Shown here one piece after another: positions 9,341 to 17,812 of a stretch of DNA of 64,000 bases. Location: NCBI RefSeq assembly GCF_017744695.1, contig NZ_JAGIAS010000003.1, positions 186,001 through 250,000 of the forward strand, given 5' to 3'. Within the stretch, counting starts at the first letter, position 1. Each line of letters opens with the position of its first letter. Below the pieces are notes generated by a model that did not search any database, was not told the DNA's origin, and saw nothing but the letters and a program-made list of their open reading frames with translations. This stretch comes from Dyadobacter sp. Lineage in GTDB: Bacteria > Bacteroidota > Bacteroidia > Cytophagales > Spirosomataceae. A program made the translations under genes and the position numbers.

Positions 9341-9793
9341 TTAAAACTCTAACCTGTTTTCTTTCAGCGAAATGACAAATTTTTTGTAGTTTTTGTCACT
9401 CCGCAAAACTTCTGGATTTTCATTATCAAATCCATATATCACGAGGTAATTGCCAAGATCGGTCATTTCCTTTTTTATCGCGATCTGATAAAGACGTGCC
9501 CTGGAGTCACTGCTTGCTTCGATCACTACCTGTGCCTCAATGTGATCACTCAGAAAGAATAGCACTGCCTTGGCAACAGTAGATAAAACCTCCTCAGTAT
9601 CACCATTATCACTTCTCGCATCTAAGTCGATCGAGCCATCCGGATTCAAGTCTCCCAATGCTATTTCATAAACATCGAATTCTTCGGTCGGCTTGAACAA
9701 TATCACTTTAATAATCGATTCCTTTCCTGTACTGGTAAACCAAAACATCAGACACTCACTGTACCACTCTGTTTCATAAAATGCTGCATTCAT
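9341..9793 (-). CDS. DUF6934 family protein
   Basis: The 150-residue protein resembles the Bacteroidota family DUF6934, from memory of the pattern: an N-terminal YE-type segment, a basic strand (KESIIKVILF), then YEIALGDLNPDGSIDLDA, a SDNGDTEEVLSTVA segment, RARLYQIAI, and a final YGFDNENPE ... NYKKFVIS. The function of the family is unknown. ATG at 9793 is preferred because the longer frame would need a TTG at 9820. The gene is followed by a small charged partner and is probably co-transcribed with it. No signal peptide or membrane segment is present. Confidence 0.6.
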   Translation of the reverse strand: MNAAFYETEWYSECLMFWFTSTGKESIIKVILFKPTEEFDVYEIALGDLNPDGSIDLDARSDNGDTEEVLSTVAKAVLFFLSDHIEAQVVIEASSDSRARLYQIAIKKEMTDLGNYLVIYGFDNENPEVLRSDKNYKKFVISLKENRLEF

Positions 9794-10136
9794 ATCGAGA
9801 AGAGTTATGTTCCTTCTCAATTTGCATTCATGTAGTTATTACAACAGCATCGGATGTCCAATCGGTAACAGCTGATTATCAAGAGCAATTTCGTGATACC
9901 AAATCCGCATTTAAGTTCCCCGTGCCCACCGACTTAATACCTGTAAATGAGTCATTATTCAACTTCCAATTTATCAGGTTGTAACGGCCCACTCGTAATT
10001 AAATGTCCAATCGGCGCCAACGAATTATCCAAAACCCGCATTTCATCCTTCCAAACCGGCACCTCGTCAATCCGATTTGTGGATCGCTAATGCCTGATTT
10101 ACATTCGAGGCATCCAAAACTTCAATCCCACTGCCT
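9794..10136. other. Intergenic region with a repeated 12-mer
   Basis: No ORF here looks real. The exact 12-mer ATGTCCAATCGG occurs at 9854-9865 and again at 10003-10014, each followed by a similar stretch ending in ATTATC. This may be a decayed duplication. The region must also hold the promoters of the two divergent neighbours. Confidence 0.45.
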
Positions 10137-10598
10137 ATGTCATCCTACAAGCTTTCTGTGAACGGTGAAGCTTATACTGTCGACGCCGATGAGCAAATGC
10201 CGCTGCTCTGGGTTATCCGTGACCTGATCGGGCTTACAGGGACAAAATATGGCTGCGGAATTGCACAATGCGGGGCTTGCACGGTGCATTTAAGCGGCGC
10301 ACCTGTTCGTTCTTGCTCTTTTCCTGTATCAGCGGTGGGCGAGCAACCGGTAATAACTATTGAAGGGCTTTCGGAGGACAATTCTCACCCCGTGCAGCGC
10401 GCCTGGATTGCCGAGCAGGTGCCGCAATGCGGCTATTGCCAAAGCGGGCAGATCATGTCCGCCGTAGCATTGCTCGCAAGTAACGCCGACCCTGACGACG
10501 AAGCCATTAATGCCGCCATGAATGGCAACATCTGCCGCTGCGGAACGTATCCACGCATTCGCAAGGCGATCAAAACAGCGGCCGGCTATTCGCATTGA
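10137..10598 (+). CDS. 2Fe-2S subunit of molybdenum hydroxylase
   Basis: This 153-residue subunit carries two [2Fe-2S] clusters of a xanthine-oxidase-family enzyme. The plant-ferredoxin motif appears as [13 protein letters not shown] (about residues 41-53) with a further Cys in RSC. The second cluster motif is CGYCQSGQ (about 100-107) with CRCGTY near the C-terminus. The size fits the small subunit of isoquinoline 1-oxidoreductase-like or aldehyde-oxidising enzymes. It passes electrons from the molybdenum subunit encoded immediately downstream. There is no FAD subunit nearby, as in the isoquinoline oxidoreductase type, where electrons leave to another acceptor. Its stop codon lies 8 bp before the preferred start of the next gene. 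Confidence 0.9.
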   Translation: MSSYKLSVNGEAYTVDADEQMPLLWVIRDLIGLTGTKYGCGIAQCGACTVHLSGAPVRSCSFPVSAVGEQPVITIEGLSEDNSHPVQRAWIAEQVPQCGYCQSGQIMSAVALLASNADPDDEAINAAMNGNICRCGTYPRIRKAIKTAAGYSH

Positions 10599-10606
10599 TC
10601 GACGTT

Positions 10607-12778
10607 ATGAAACCGCAGGATATTTCCCGTCGCAATTTCCTTCGTCAGGCCGCCTGTTCGGGTGCGGCGCTGACGCTCGCTGCCTACCTGCCCGCGTACG
10701 GGCACACGACTTCGAGAATTATCAATCCCGTTACCGACGGAACCTTACCGGGCACCGAATTACTGTCCTGGATTTCGATCAATCCCGCTGGCAAAGTAAC
10801 GCTAATGTGCAACCGTTCCGAAATGGGTCAGGGAACCTTTCAGGCATTTCCGCAAATGCTTGCCGAAGAACTGGAAGTATCGCTGGACGATGTCGAGATC
10901 GCTTTTGCCCCTGCTAATCCTGAAAAATATGGTCCACAGCCACAAGAGGGCAGTTTTTCTGTCCGCGGATGGGCACCCCGGCTCCTGCATACAGGCGCCT
11001 GCGCACGGGAGATGCTGATCGAAGCGGCTGCTGCCGAATGGCATGTTTCGAAAAATGAATGTTATGCCGAAAATGGAACGGTAATTAACCGAAAAACCGA
11101 AAAGAGACTGCCCTACGGAGCGCTGGTGGAGAAAGCCGCGAAACTTAAACCACCTGCCGAAGTCAACCTGAAAAAACGGGCCGACTATAAAATCATTGGA
11201 AAATCCGCACCACGAAAGGATATCCCGTTGAAAACAAACGGATCTGCGATATTCGGACTGGACAAAAAACTGCCGGGAATGAAATATGCCGTAATCGAGC
11301 GCAGCAAGCGGTTCAGGGAAACGGTAAAAAACTTCGATGACTCCGAAACACGAAAAGTGCCGGGTGTTTCGCATGTTTTCAAAGTGAACAGGCCCGTGTT
11401 TTCCCAATATTCTGAAGGCGTTGCGGTCGTCGCGGACTCGCTTTGGGCAGCTATGCAGGGCCGAAAGGTACTGAAAGTGGATTGGAATGATCCTGATTCT
11501 GACCTTCCTGCCACAGCATCGCTGGAAAAACAAATGCATGAAAACCTGCAAAAGATCGGCCGCCACTCCAAATTCGAAACCGAATACGAGCGTTGCGGGC
11601 AAAAACTGGAAGCATCCTATGAAACACCTTACCAGTCACACAGCTGCATGGAACCCCTCAATTGCACGGCCGACGTTCGCGCCGATGCCATCGAGATATG
11701 GGGACCGATACAGGAGGCAAACTGGATACAAGCCGATTTAAGCCAACGATTTAACGTCCCCATTGAGCGCGTTGCCGTGCATATGACCTTCCTCGGCGGC
11801 GGCTTTGGCAGGAAAGCTTTTCCCGATTACCCCTACGAGGCCGCATTCATTTCCAAAGAAATACAATCACCCGTGCAGGTAGTCTGGACGCGCGAAGACG
11901 ATATGACCGCCGGTCCTTTCCGCCCCGGCGCGTTTTATACTTTGAAAGGAGGCCTGGATACCCAAGGTCGTATCCATGCTTTTCAGGCCAATACGGCAAC
12001 CCAATGGATCGGCCAGGAATGGTCGGCGACGCCACCGGGCATTCCGGAAGCGGCAGGCTATAACACAGGCGATTTCGAAGGATTACTACACCCATACCGG
12101 AAGGGAATCCCGCATTACAGCTTCGGGGGCGCTGGTACACACTCGCCCATACCCGTAATGTGGTGGCGATCCGTATACGCGTCCACGCACGGGTTCGCAT
12201 GCGAGAGTTTTATCGATGAATTGGCCCGCCTGGCCGGCAAAGATCCGCTGGCATTCCGACGGGAGCATTTGCCCGACCCACGCTACCAGGCACTGATCGA
12301 CCGGATGTCGGAATTGACCAACTGGCAATCCCACGGGAAAAACCAGGGCTGGGGTGCCGCATTTACGGAATGCTTCACCGGCATCTGCGGCCACGCGGTG
12401 AAAATAACGCGAAATGCGGAAGGGAAAGTCAGGATTGAGAAAGTGATTGCATTGATGGACTGCGGGTGGTACGTCAACCCCGACATTATCCGGGCGCAGG
12501 TAGAAGGCAGTATTGTGATGGCGTTAGGTGCTGCTACGCTTCATGCAACAACGTTCGAGGACGGGAAGGCTGTTCAGCAGAATTTCGACACCTACCCTAT
12601 GCCACGCATTGCCGACATCCCGCCTATTGAAGTACACATTATGGAAAACGACGAGAAACCCGGCGGTGTGGGTGAGCCGGGGCTGCCTCCGTTTGCCCCG
12701 GCCCTCGCCAATGCCATTTTCGACCTCACGGGCCGACGCATCCGCCGGCTTCCATTCAGTCTCGATGAAATTTCATAG
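10607..12778 (+). CDS. Molybdopterin subunit, isoquinoline-oxidoreductase type
   Basis: This 723-residue subunit binds the molybdenum cofactor and carries out hydroxylation or oxidation of an aromatic heterocycle or aldehyde. The N-terminus has a twin-arginine signal (SRRNFLRQAACSGAALTLAAY), so the mature enzyme should be exported folded. The cofactor-binding segments (FLGGGFGRKAFPDYPYEAA and others) and the catalytic glutamate loop GGVGEPGLPPFAPALANA near the C-terminus are present. ATG at 10607 is chosen over the TTG at 10595. It is co-transcribed with the iron-sulfur gene. The small subunit has no Tat signal and probably travels with this one. The substrate is unknown. Confidence 0.9.
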   Translation: MKPQDISRRNFLRQAACSGAALTLAAYLPAYGHTTSRIINPVTDGTLPGTELLSWISINPAGKVTLMCNRSEMGQGTFQAFPQMLAEELEVSLDDVEIAFAPANPEKYGPQPQEGSFSVRGWAPRLLHTGACAREMLIEAAAAEWHVSKNECYAENGTVINRKTEKRLPYGALVEKAAKLKPPAEVNLKKRADYKIIGKSAPRKDIPLKTNGSAIFGLDKKLPGMKYAVIERSKRFRETVKNFDDSETRKVPGVSHVFKVNRPVFSQYSEGVAVVADSLWAAMQGRKVLKVDWNDPDSDLPATASLEKQMHENLQKIGRHSKFETEYERCGQKLEASYETPYQSHSCMEPLNCTADVRADAIEIWGPIQEANWIQADLSQRFNVPIERVAVHMTFLGGGFGRKAFPDYPYEAAFISKEIQSPVQVVWTREDDMTAGPFRPGAFYTLKGGLDTQGRIHAFQANTATQWIGQEWSATPPGIPEAAGYNTGDFEGLLHPYRKGIPHYSFGGAGTHSPIPVMWWRSVYASTHGFACESFIDELARLAGKDPLAFRREHLPDPRYQALIDRMSELTNWQSHGKNQGWGAAFTECFTGICGHAVKITRNAEGKVRIEKVIALMDCGWYVNPDIIRAQVEGSIVMALGAATLHATTFEDGKAVQQNFDTYPMPRIADIPPIEVHIMENDEKPGGVGEPGLPPFAPALANAIFDLTGRRIRRLPFSLDEIS

Positions 12779-12784
12779 CACCCG

Positions 12785-15547
12785 CTATTTCCCCGAAAGG
12801 GATTTGATAAACAAAATCACCGATTCGATATCATTATCCGAAAGCACGCCTACAAACGACGGCATTTCTTCATTATAACCTTTGATAATACGTTTCGAAG
12901 GCGTCAGGATCGATTCGCGCAAGTACGCCTCGTCGGCAATTACCTTCGTGCCATCGTCAAAAGTCCGCTCCGATTTATACAGGTTTTGGAACGGCGGGCC
13001 GTACATTCCCTTGGTGCGGGTACCCTCGGAATGGCATCCGGCGCAGGCCATCTTCTGGAATATCTCCTTACCTTTCTCTGCCGAAGCTGCCGTTTCGGCC
13101 ACGGCTACCGTTGCTGTTTCGGGGCGTTTTGCATTCAGCAATGCGAGATCGACGCCGTCAAAACCTTTCAAATCCACATCTGTCGATTGGTTTACGGTAA
13201 ACCAAAACTGGTCGTTCACTTTTTTGCCGTCGGCAGCCTGCAAATGGTAGGATACTTCCATTTGCATGATCTCGGTCATTTCGGGCACAAGTAGTAACAC
13301 GCTTTTACGATCGGCCGACAGGTAAGAAGCCGCCACATGCATGATTTCCTGCCCTGTTGAGCCGTCGGGCTTGAAATGCCCCGAACCATATTCCTCGGTG
13401 CGCTTGTAATTCCACCTCTTAACTTCAAAATTCTTCGGATCGTCCGCAGCAGTTTTATCCAGCGGCGAATCAAAACGCAATACGATGCCTTGCTTACCCG
13501 CCCGGAAATGGTTGGGCAAATAGCTCGGCTTGCCGGTATACCGTAGCCGGAGCAACGCACTGATACCGTTTGAACTGGACCCCCAAAGGTTGAAACCAGC
13601 CACATACAGCTGCTCATCTACCGGGTTCATCGCCCCTTTCGAAGTAGGCGCCGGATAGTTGGCATTAATGACTGAAACACCGCCTTGAACCACACTGGTA
13701 GTACTATCGATCAACACACGGAACAAGCCCGGCCGACCGAACGAGAAGTGGATAAGATCGCCGTTCAACGGGCCCATTTTGGAACTCATAGCCCATACCT
13801 GGCTGATCGCCGAACGGTCGACGCTGTGAGGGATCCAGGTCAATGGCGGGGTCACCGCAGGGTTGTCTTTACGGTGCAATGTGGGTTCTACACCGAAATA
13901 GTCGCCCTGGTGGATAACGAAAATCGGGGTAGAAGGCACAAAATTCCCCTGCTGGTCGGAGGCGGTGAGGATGCCTTTGGTAGGGTGCATTCCCAAATAG
14001 GGGCCGCGTAAACCGGTCGCCACTACTTCGGCGCTGCGCCCGTCCAGCGAAATTCTCATAACAGTCCCGTTCTGGTCCGAACCTGCGCGGAAACCTTTGC
14101 CGGTAACTTTGGTCATACCAGGCCCATTGCTCAGACTGCCGCCTTTGGCAATATAAAAACTGCCATCGGGCGCAGTCACGAGGTCCCCCGCCCACTCGCG
14201 CGATTCGGCCGATTGTCCCATGACATTCGAAAAGTTCTCATAATAATCGGCTACACCGTCGTTGTTCAGGTCGTGGAAATGCACGATACCGTTTCTGTCA
14301 AAAACATAAACATTCTCCTTCACGATCTCGATGCTCATCGGCTCGTGGAGGCCTGAGGCGAAGCGCCGCCATTTCAGGTTCTGGAGGTTTTTATCAATGC
14401 CCTCAACCGTCCAGACATCCCCCTCGAAAGTAACAACAGCAGCTCTCCCATCCTTAAAAAAAGCCACATCAGCCACGCGCACATTTCTTTTCCACGGGTT
14501 ATGCAATGGCAAGGTAAGCTGATCCGTCACGAATGCCGCGGTGTCGGGCGCGAGCTTTCCTTGCGTCACCACCGTTTCCTTCCATAATGCCGGTCCGCCT
14601 TTTTTGAAATCCGGCAGTGGTGTATGTTTGGTTTTGACAAACTTTTCAAATGCCTTTTTATCCTTGGATAGCCCTTTCCAGATAGCAACAGTCGCTTCAC
14701 CGGATGCCGGCACATTCACAGTCAGATATTTTCCTTCTTCCACACCGGGCTGCCAGTTCGATTTGCCTTTGCCCAAAACCGCCACTGCGGTGACGGTATC
14801 CTTGCCTGCGCCCTGGTACACGTAAGCAATGCGGCCTTTTACCTCGCTTCCGGTAGCATTATCGATTTCAGCCGCAGTCAGAAACAGGTCAGCCGAAACA
14901 TCGCTGGCCTGGATGGCGCGGGTAAACGCCACACCGCCCTCAAAATGGACACTTCCCGGCAGCTCGTAAATATGCGCCTTCCCTACCGAATAATCGAGGA
15001 TGGAACGGTTGCCGTAAACATACACGCCATTATATCGTCCTTTCTCGGCGGGAAGCGGCTTCCAGGTAGGCGGCAGCGATTGGTCGGTGCGGTATTGCGG
15101 CTTGCCCGTCGACCAGCCCGCGTAGGCGCCCGTCGCAAGCACGGGCGAGCCGGGCACAGTAGCGATATTGTTATTCTTATTGAAAAAATCCTTGTACGAA
15201 ACTTGCGCCATCAGCACCATCGGCAAAAACTTACCCGTCCAGGCTACCGACCAGCGTAGCAGATCGGTATCGAAGCAGGCATAGGCGCTGTCGCCGAGCT
15301 GCAATGCGAGTGTCCGCGCGGCCTGATTGTCTTTCGGAAAGCCGCCACCCAGTTTACGGGCGTCGACCGAGGTTGAAATGTAAGGGAACCCGGGTTCGAC
15401 GAACGAAGCCAATTGCAGCGAATCGGGGCGGTCGGAAGCGGTATTGCGGGTATAGGTATAGCCCGTCATCAACACGGACGCCACGGCAATGCCGCTCAGC
15501 AGGGCGATGCCCCACCGTTTGCCCTGGTACTTTGGAAAGTTAAGCAT
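12785..15547 (-). CDS. DUF6797 protein with C-terminal cytochrome c domain
   Basis: This is a 920-residue envelope protein. One membrane segment is near residues 12-30, after which the N-terminal part (PGFPYISTSVDARKLGGGFP) fits DUF6797. The middle looks like a sorbosone-dehydrogenase-like beta-propeller, rich in blades such as DRNGIVHFHDLNNDGVADYY. The C-terminus is a c-type cytochrome with heme motif CAGCH at about 835-839 and an axial-methionine candidate in the SMPSF-like region. The ATG at 15547 starts directly before the membrane segment; the longer frame needs a TTG. It is convergent with the molybdenum hydroxylase, and an electron link between them is possible but is inference only. 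Confidence 0.8.
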   Translation of the reverse strand: MLNFPKYQGKRWGIALLSGIAVASVLMTGYTYTRNTASDRPDSLQLASFVEPGFPYISTSVDARKLGGGFPKDNQAARTLALQLGDSAYACFDTDLLRWSVAWTGKFLPMVLMAQVSYKDFFNKNNNIATVPGSPVLATGAYAGWSTGKPQYRTDQSLPPTWKPLPAEKGRYNGVYVYGNRSILDYSVGKAHIYELPGSVHFEGGVAFTRAIQASDVSADLFLTAAEIDNATGSEVKGRIAYVYQGAGKDTVTAVAVLGKGKSNWQPGVEEGKYLTVNVPASGEATVAIWKGLSKDKKAFEKFVKTKHTPLPDFKKGGPALWKETVVTQGKLAPDTAAFVTDQLTLPLHNPWKRNVRVADVAFFKDGRAAVVTFEGDVWTVEGIDKNLQNLKWRRFASGLHEPMSIEIVKENVYVFDRNGIVHFHDLNNDGVADYYENFSNVMGQSAESREWAGDLVTAPDGSFYIAKGGSLSNGPGMTKVTGKGFRAGSDQNGTVMRISLDGRSAEVVATGLRGPYLGMHPTKGILTASDQQGNFVPSTPIFVIHQGDYFGVEPTLHRKDNPAVTPPLTWIPHSVDRSAISQVWAMSSKMGPLNGDLIHFSFGRPGLFRVLIDSTTSVVQGGVSVINANYPAPTSKGAMNPVDEQLYVAGFNLWGSSSNGISALLRLRYTGKPSYLPNHFRAGKQGIVLRFDSPLDKTAADDPKNFEVKRWNYKRTEEYGSGHFKPDGSTGQEIMHVAASYLSADRKSVLLLVPEMTEIMQMEVSYHLQAADGKKVNDQFWFTVNQSTDVDLKGFDGVDLALLNAKRPETATVAVAETAASAEKGKEIFQKMACAGCHSEGTRTKGMYGPPFQNLYKSERTFDDGTKVIADEAYLRESILTPSKRIIKGYNEEMPSFVGVLSDNDIESVILFIKSLSGK

Positions 15548-15680
15548 GTATGGTTCAGGTGATAAAAGAACAATTTTTAAAGCAATGCAAAATAGCAACT
15601 TACTGGATTACTTATGACCAATTTTCGGCCCTGTATCCCTTACAGCCGATGAAAAAGCCTCCCCATTGAATTTAAATCAA

Positions 15681-15688
15681 TATATTTG
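15681..15688 (+). promoter_or_regulatory. Bacteroidota -7 element (TATATTTG)
   Basis: An exact TAnnTTTG match lies 18 bp before the permease ATG. I found no clear TTG at the usual 19-21 bp upstream distance. Confidence 0.4.
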
Positions 15689-15705
15689 AAATAAACCTGA
15701 ACGAT

Positions 15706-16998
15706 ATGACCTTATTCTCCGGGCTTCGCAAAGAGCAGATCTCCACCGAAATCCTGGCAGGGATTTCCTCATTCCTGGCAACGGCGTATATCATCGTCGT
15801 CAATCCGTCGATCCTCAGCCAAACGGGCATGCCGTTCCCGGCAGTACTCACGGCCACAATTCTGGTGTCATTTTTCAGCAGCCTGATGATGGGCCTGTAT
15901 GCCAACAACCCTATCCTGGTCGCGCCGGGAATGGGCCTCAATGCATTTTTTACCTACACCGCTGTCCTTACCGACGGGCTCTCCTGGCAAGTGGCGCTCG
16001 GAACGGTATTCTGGTCCGGGGTATTCTTTCTGATTTTATCCGCATTCAATATCCGCTCCTACATTGTCAAGGCTATCCCAAAACCGTTGCGTTTCGGCAT
16101 CGCGGCGGGGATCGGGCTGTTTATCACGCTCATTGGTTTCGCCAATGCCAAATTCATCGTACCTAATCCGGCGACGATGATCAGTCTGGGGAATCTCAAT
16201 GCGCCGACGCTCACATTCATTGCGGGACTGCTCGTGACGGTCATATTGCTGATCCGCAATGTCAAAGGCAGCATTCTGATCGGCATCGTGGTCACGAGCC
16301 TGCTCGCCTGGCCGATCGGCCGGTGGTGGGGCGGACCGGAAACGGTCATTACCATCGATCACATTGCGTCGAAGCCCGATTTCAGCCTGCTTTTTCAGCT
16401 CGATTTCGTCAATTCACTGAAATGGAGCCTGGCGCCGATCATTCTTGCATTTGTATTTACCGACATGTTCGACAGCCTTTCCACGTTCGTCGGGCTGGCC
16501 GAAGCCTCCAACCTGCTCGATGAAAATGGCGAACCGCGCAATATCCGCCGCTCGCTGATGGTGGACGCCATTTCCACCACCATCGCAGGGCTCACGGGAA
16601 GCAGCCCGGGCACCGCCTACATCGAATCGGCCGTAGGCATCGAGCAGGGTGGCAAAACCGGTCTTACCGCCGTTACCGGTGCTATTTTGTTCCTGCCGTT
16701 TTTGTTTCTTTCGCCGCTGCTGAGCGCCGTACCTGCCATTGCCACGGCACCTGCATTGGTACTCGTGGGGGTTTTTATGATGAAACCCGTGATCCGCATC
16801 AGCTGGAACGACCTTTCGGAGGCCTTTCCGGCATTCCTGGCCATGGTGCTCATTCCATTTACCTACTCCATTACCCAGGGCATTATATGGGGATTTCTCA
16901 GTTGGACGGCCCTTAAGTTGCTTACAGGGCGGGCCCGTGACATTAGTTTAGCCCTTATTATCATTGATATTTTCGCCATTCTGGCGCTGATTTTTTAA
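15706..16998 (+). CDS. NCS2/AzgA-like purine permease
   Basis: This 430-residue membrane protein looks like the AzgA-like branch of the nucleobase:cation symporter 2 family. About 12 hydrophobic segments are visible. Family signatures include the early GMGLNAFFTYT and the later FVFTDMFDSLSTFVGL and GSSPGTAYIESAVGIEQGG. Family members import adenine, guanine or hypoxanthine with protons. The next gene starts 7 bp downstream and encodes an exported adenine-releasing nucleosidase, which supports purine uptake as its role. Confidence 0.85.
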   Translation: MTLFSGLRKEQISTEILAGISSFLATAYIIVVNPSILSQTGMPFPAVLTATILVSFFSSLMMGLYANNPILVAPGMGLNAFFTYTAVLTDGLSWQVALGTVFWSGVFFLILSAFNIRSYIVKAIPKPLRFGIAAGIGLFITLIGFANAKFIVPNPATMISLGNLNAPTLTFIAGLLVTVILLIRNVKGSILIGIVVTSLLAWPIGRWWGGPETVITIDHIASKPDFSLLFQLDFVNSLKWSLAPIILAFVFTDMFDSLSTFVGLAEASNLLDENGEPRNIRRSLMVDAISTTIAGLTGSSPGTAYIESAVGIEQGGKTGLTAVTGAILFLPFLFLSPLLSAVPAIATAPALVLVGVFMMKPVIRISWNDLSEAFPAFLAMVLIPFTYSITQGIIWGFLSWTALKLLTGRARDISLALIIIDIFAILALIF

Positions 16999-17005
16999 AC
17001 TCAAC

Positions 17006-17812
17006 ATGAAGAAAAATTCACTACTCACATTCCTCTTTCTACTCCTCGTTTCTTCTGTAAAATCCCAAAGTATTACCGGTATTCTCGGCGCATTTCCGCC
17101 TGAACTGGTATTGCTGGAAAGCGAGATGACGCAGAAAAAAGATACTATTATCAGCCAGATCCGGTTCATTACCGGCGAACTCCGCGGCAGACGCGTGGTA
17201 CTCGCGGAAACGGGCGTCGGGAAGGTGAATGCCGCCATTACGACCGTGATGATGATCCAGCATTTCAAACCGCGCGAGATCGTGTTCTCAGGAATTGCAG
17301 GCGGTGTCGACCCCGCATTGGCGCCCGGCGACCTGGTGATCGGGACGCAGGTTGCTTACCACGATTTCGGGCAGGTCGACGATGCCGGAATGCACTACTG
17401 GGCTACGAAAAACCCCTTTACCCAAAAAGAGAACCCATTGAAATTCCACTGTGATTCCGCGCTGATCTCCAAAGCGCTTTCGGTTTCTAAAAACCTGAAA
17501 CTGGCAAAGGTGGAACGCGACAACGGCAGCTTTGTACCGGCTGTAAAAAAAGGCATTATCGTCACGGGCGACCAGTTTGTTTCCTCCCAAAAAACCACGC
17601 AGCGGTTACTGAAAGACCTGAATGCGGCCGCTACCGAAATGGAAGGCGCCGCCATCGCACAAACCTGCTACCAGCGGAATACGCCGTTCCTGATCATCCG
17701 TAGCCTGAGTGACAAAGCCGACGGCAAAGCCAAAGCAGATATGGACCAGTTTTACAACGTCGCCGCACACAATGCCGCCACGCTGGTTATGGCCGTGATT
17801 GAGGAAAAGTAG
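17006..17812 (+). CDS. mtnN: Exported MTA/SAH nucleosidase-like protein
   Basis: This 268-residue enzyme belongs to the nucleoside phosphorylase superfamily, MTA/SAH nucleosidase branch, which cleaves methylthioadenosine or adenosylhomocysteine to adenine plus a sugar. The N-terminus is a signal peptide (MKKNSLLTFLFLLLVSSVKSQ), unusual for this normally cytoplasmic enzyme. The family motifs GVGKVNAA, FSGIAGG, the catalytic MEGAA and SDKAD are all visible. The gene follows the purine permease with a 7-bp gap and overlaps the convergent CLC gene by 26 bp. Together they suggest outside-in purine salvage. Confidence 0.85.
   Translation: MKKNSLLTFLFLLLVSSVKSQSITGILGAFPPELVLLESEMTQKKDTIISQIRFITGELRGRRVVLAETGVGKVNAAITTVMMIQHFKPREIVFSGIAGGVDPALAPGDLVIGTQVAYHDFGQVDDAGMHYWATKNPFTQKENPLKFHCDSALISKALSVSKNLKLAKVERDNGSFVPAVKKGIIVTGDQFVSSQKTTQRLLKDLNAAATEMEGAAIAQTCYQRNTPFLIIRSLSDKADGKAKADMDQFYNVAAHNAATLVMAVIEEK

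Noticed and set aside
9781..9984. Plus-strand frame of 67 residues
   Set aside because: It overlaps the start of the DUF6934 gene on the other strand and has no family resemblance.
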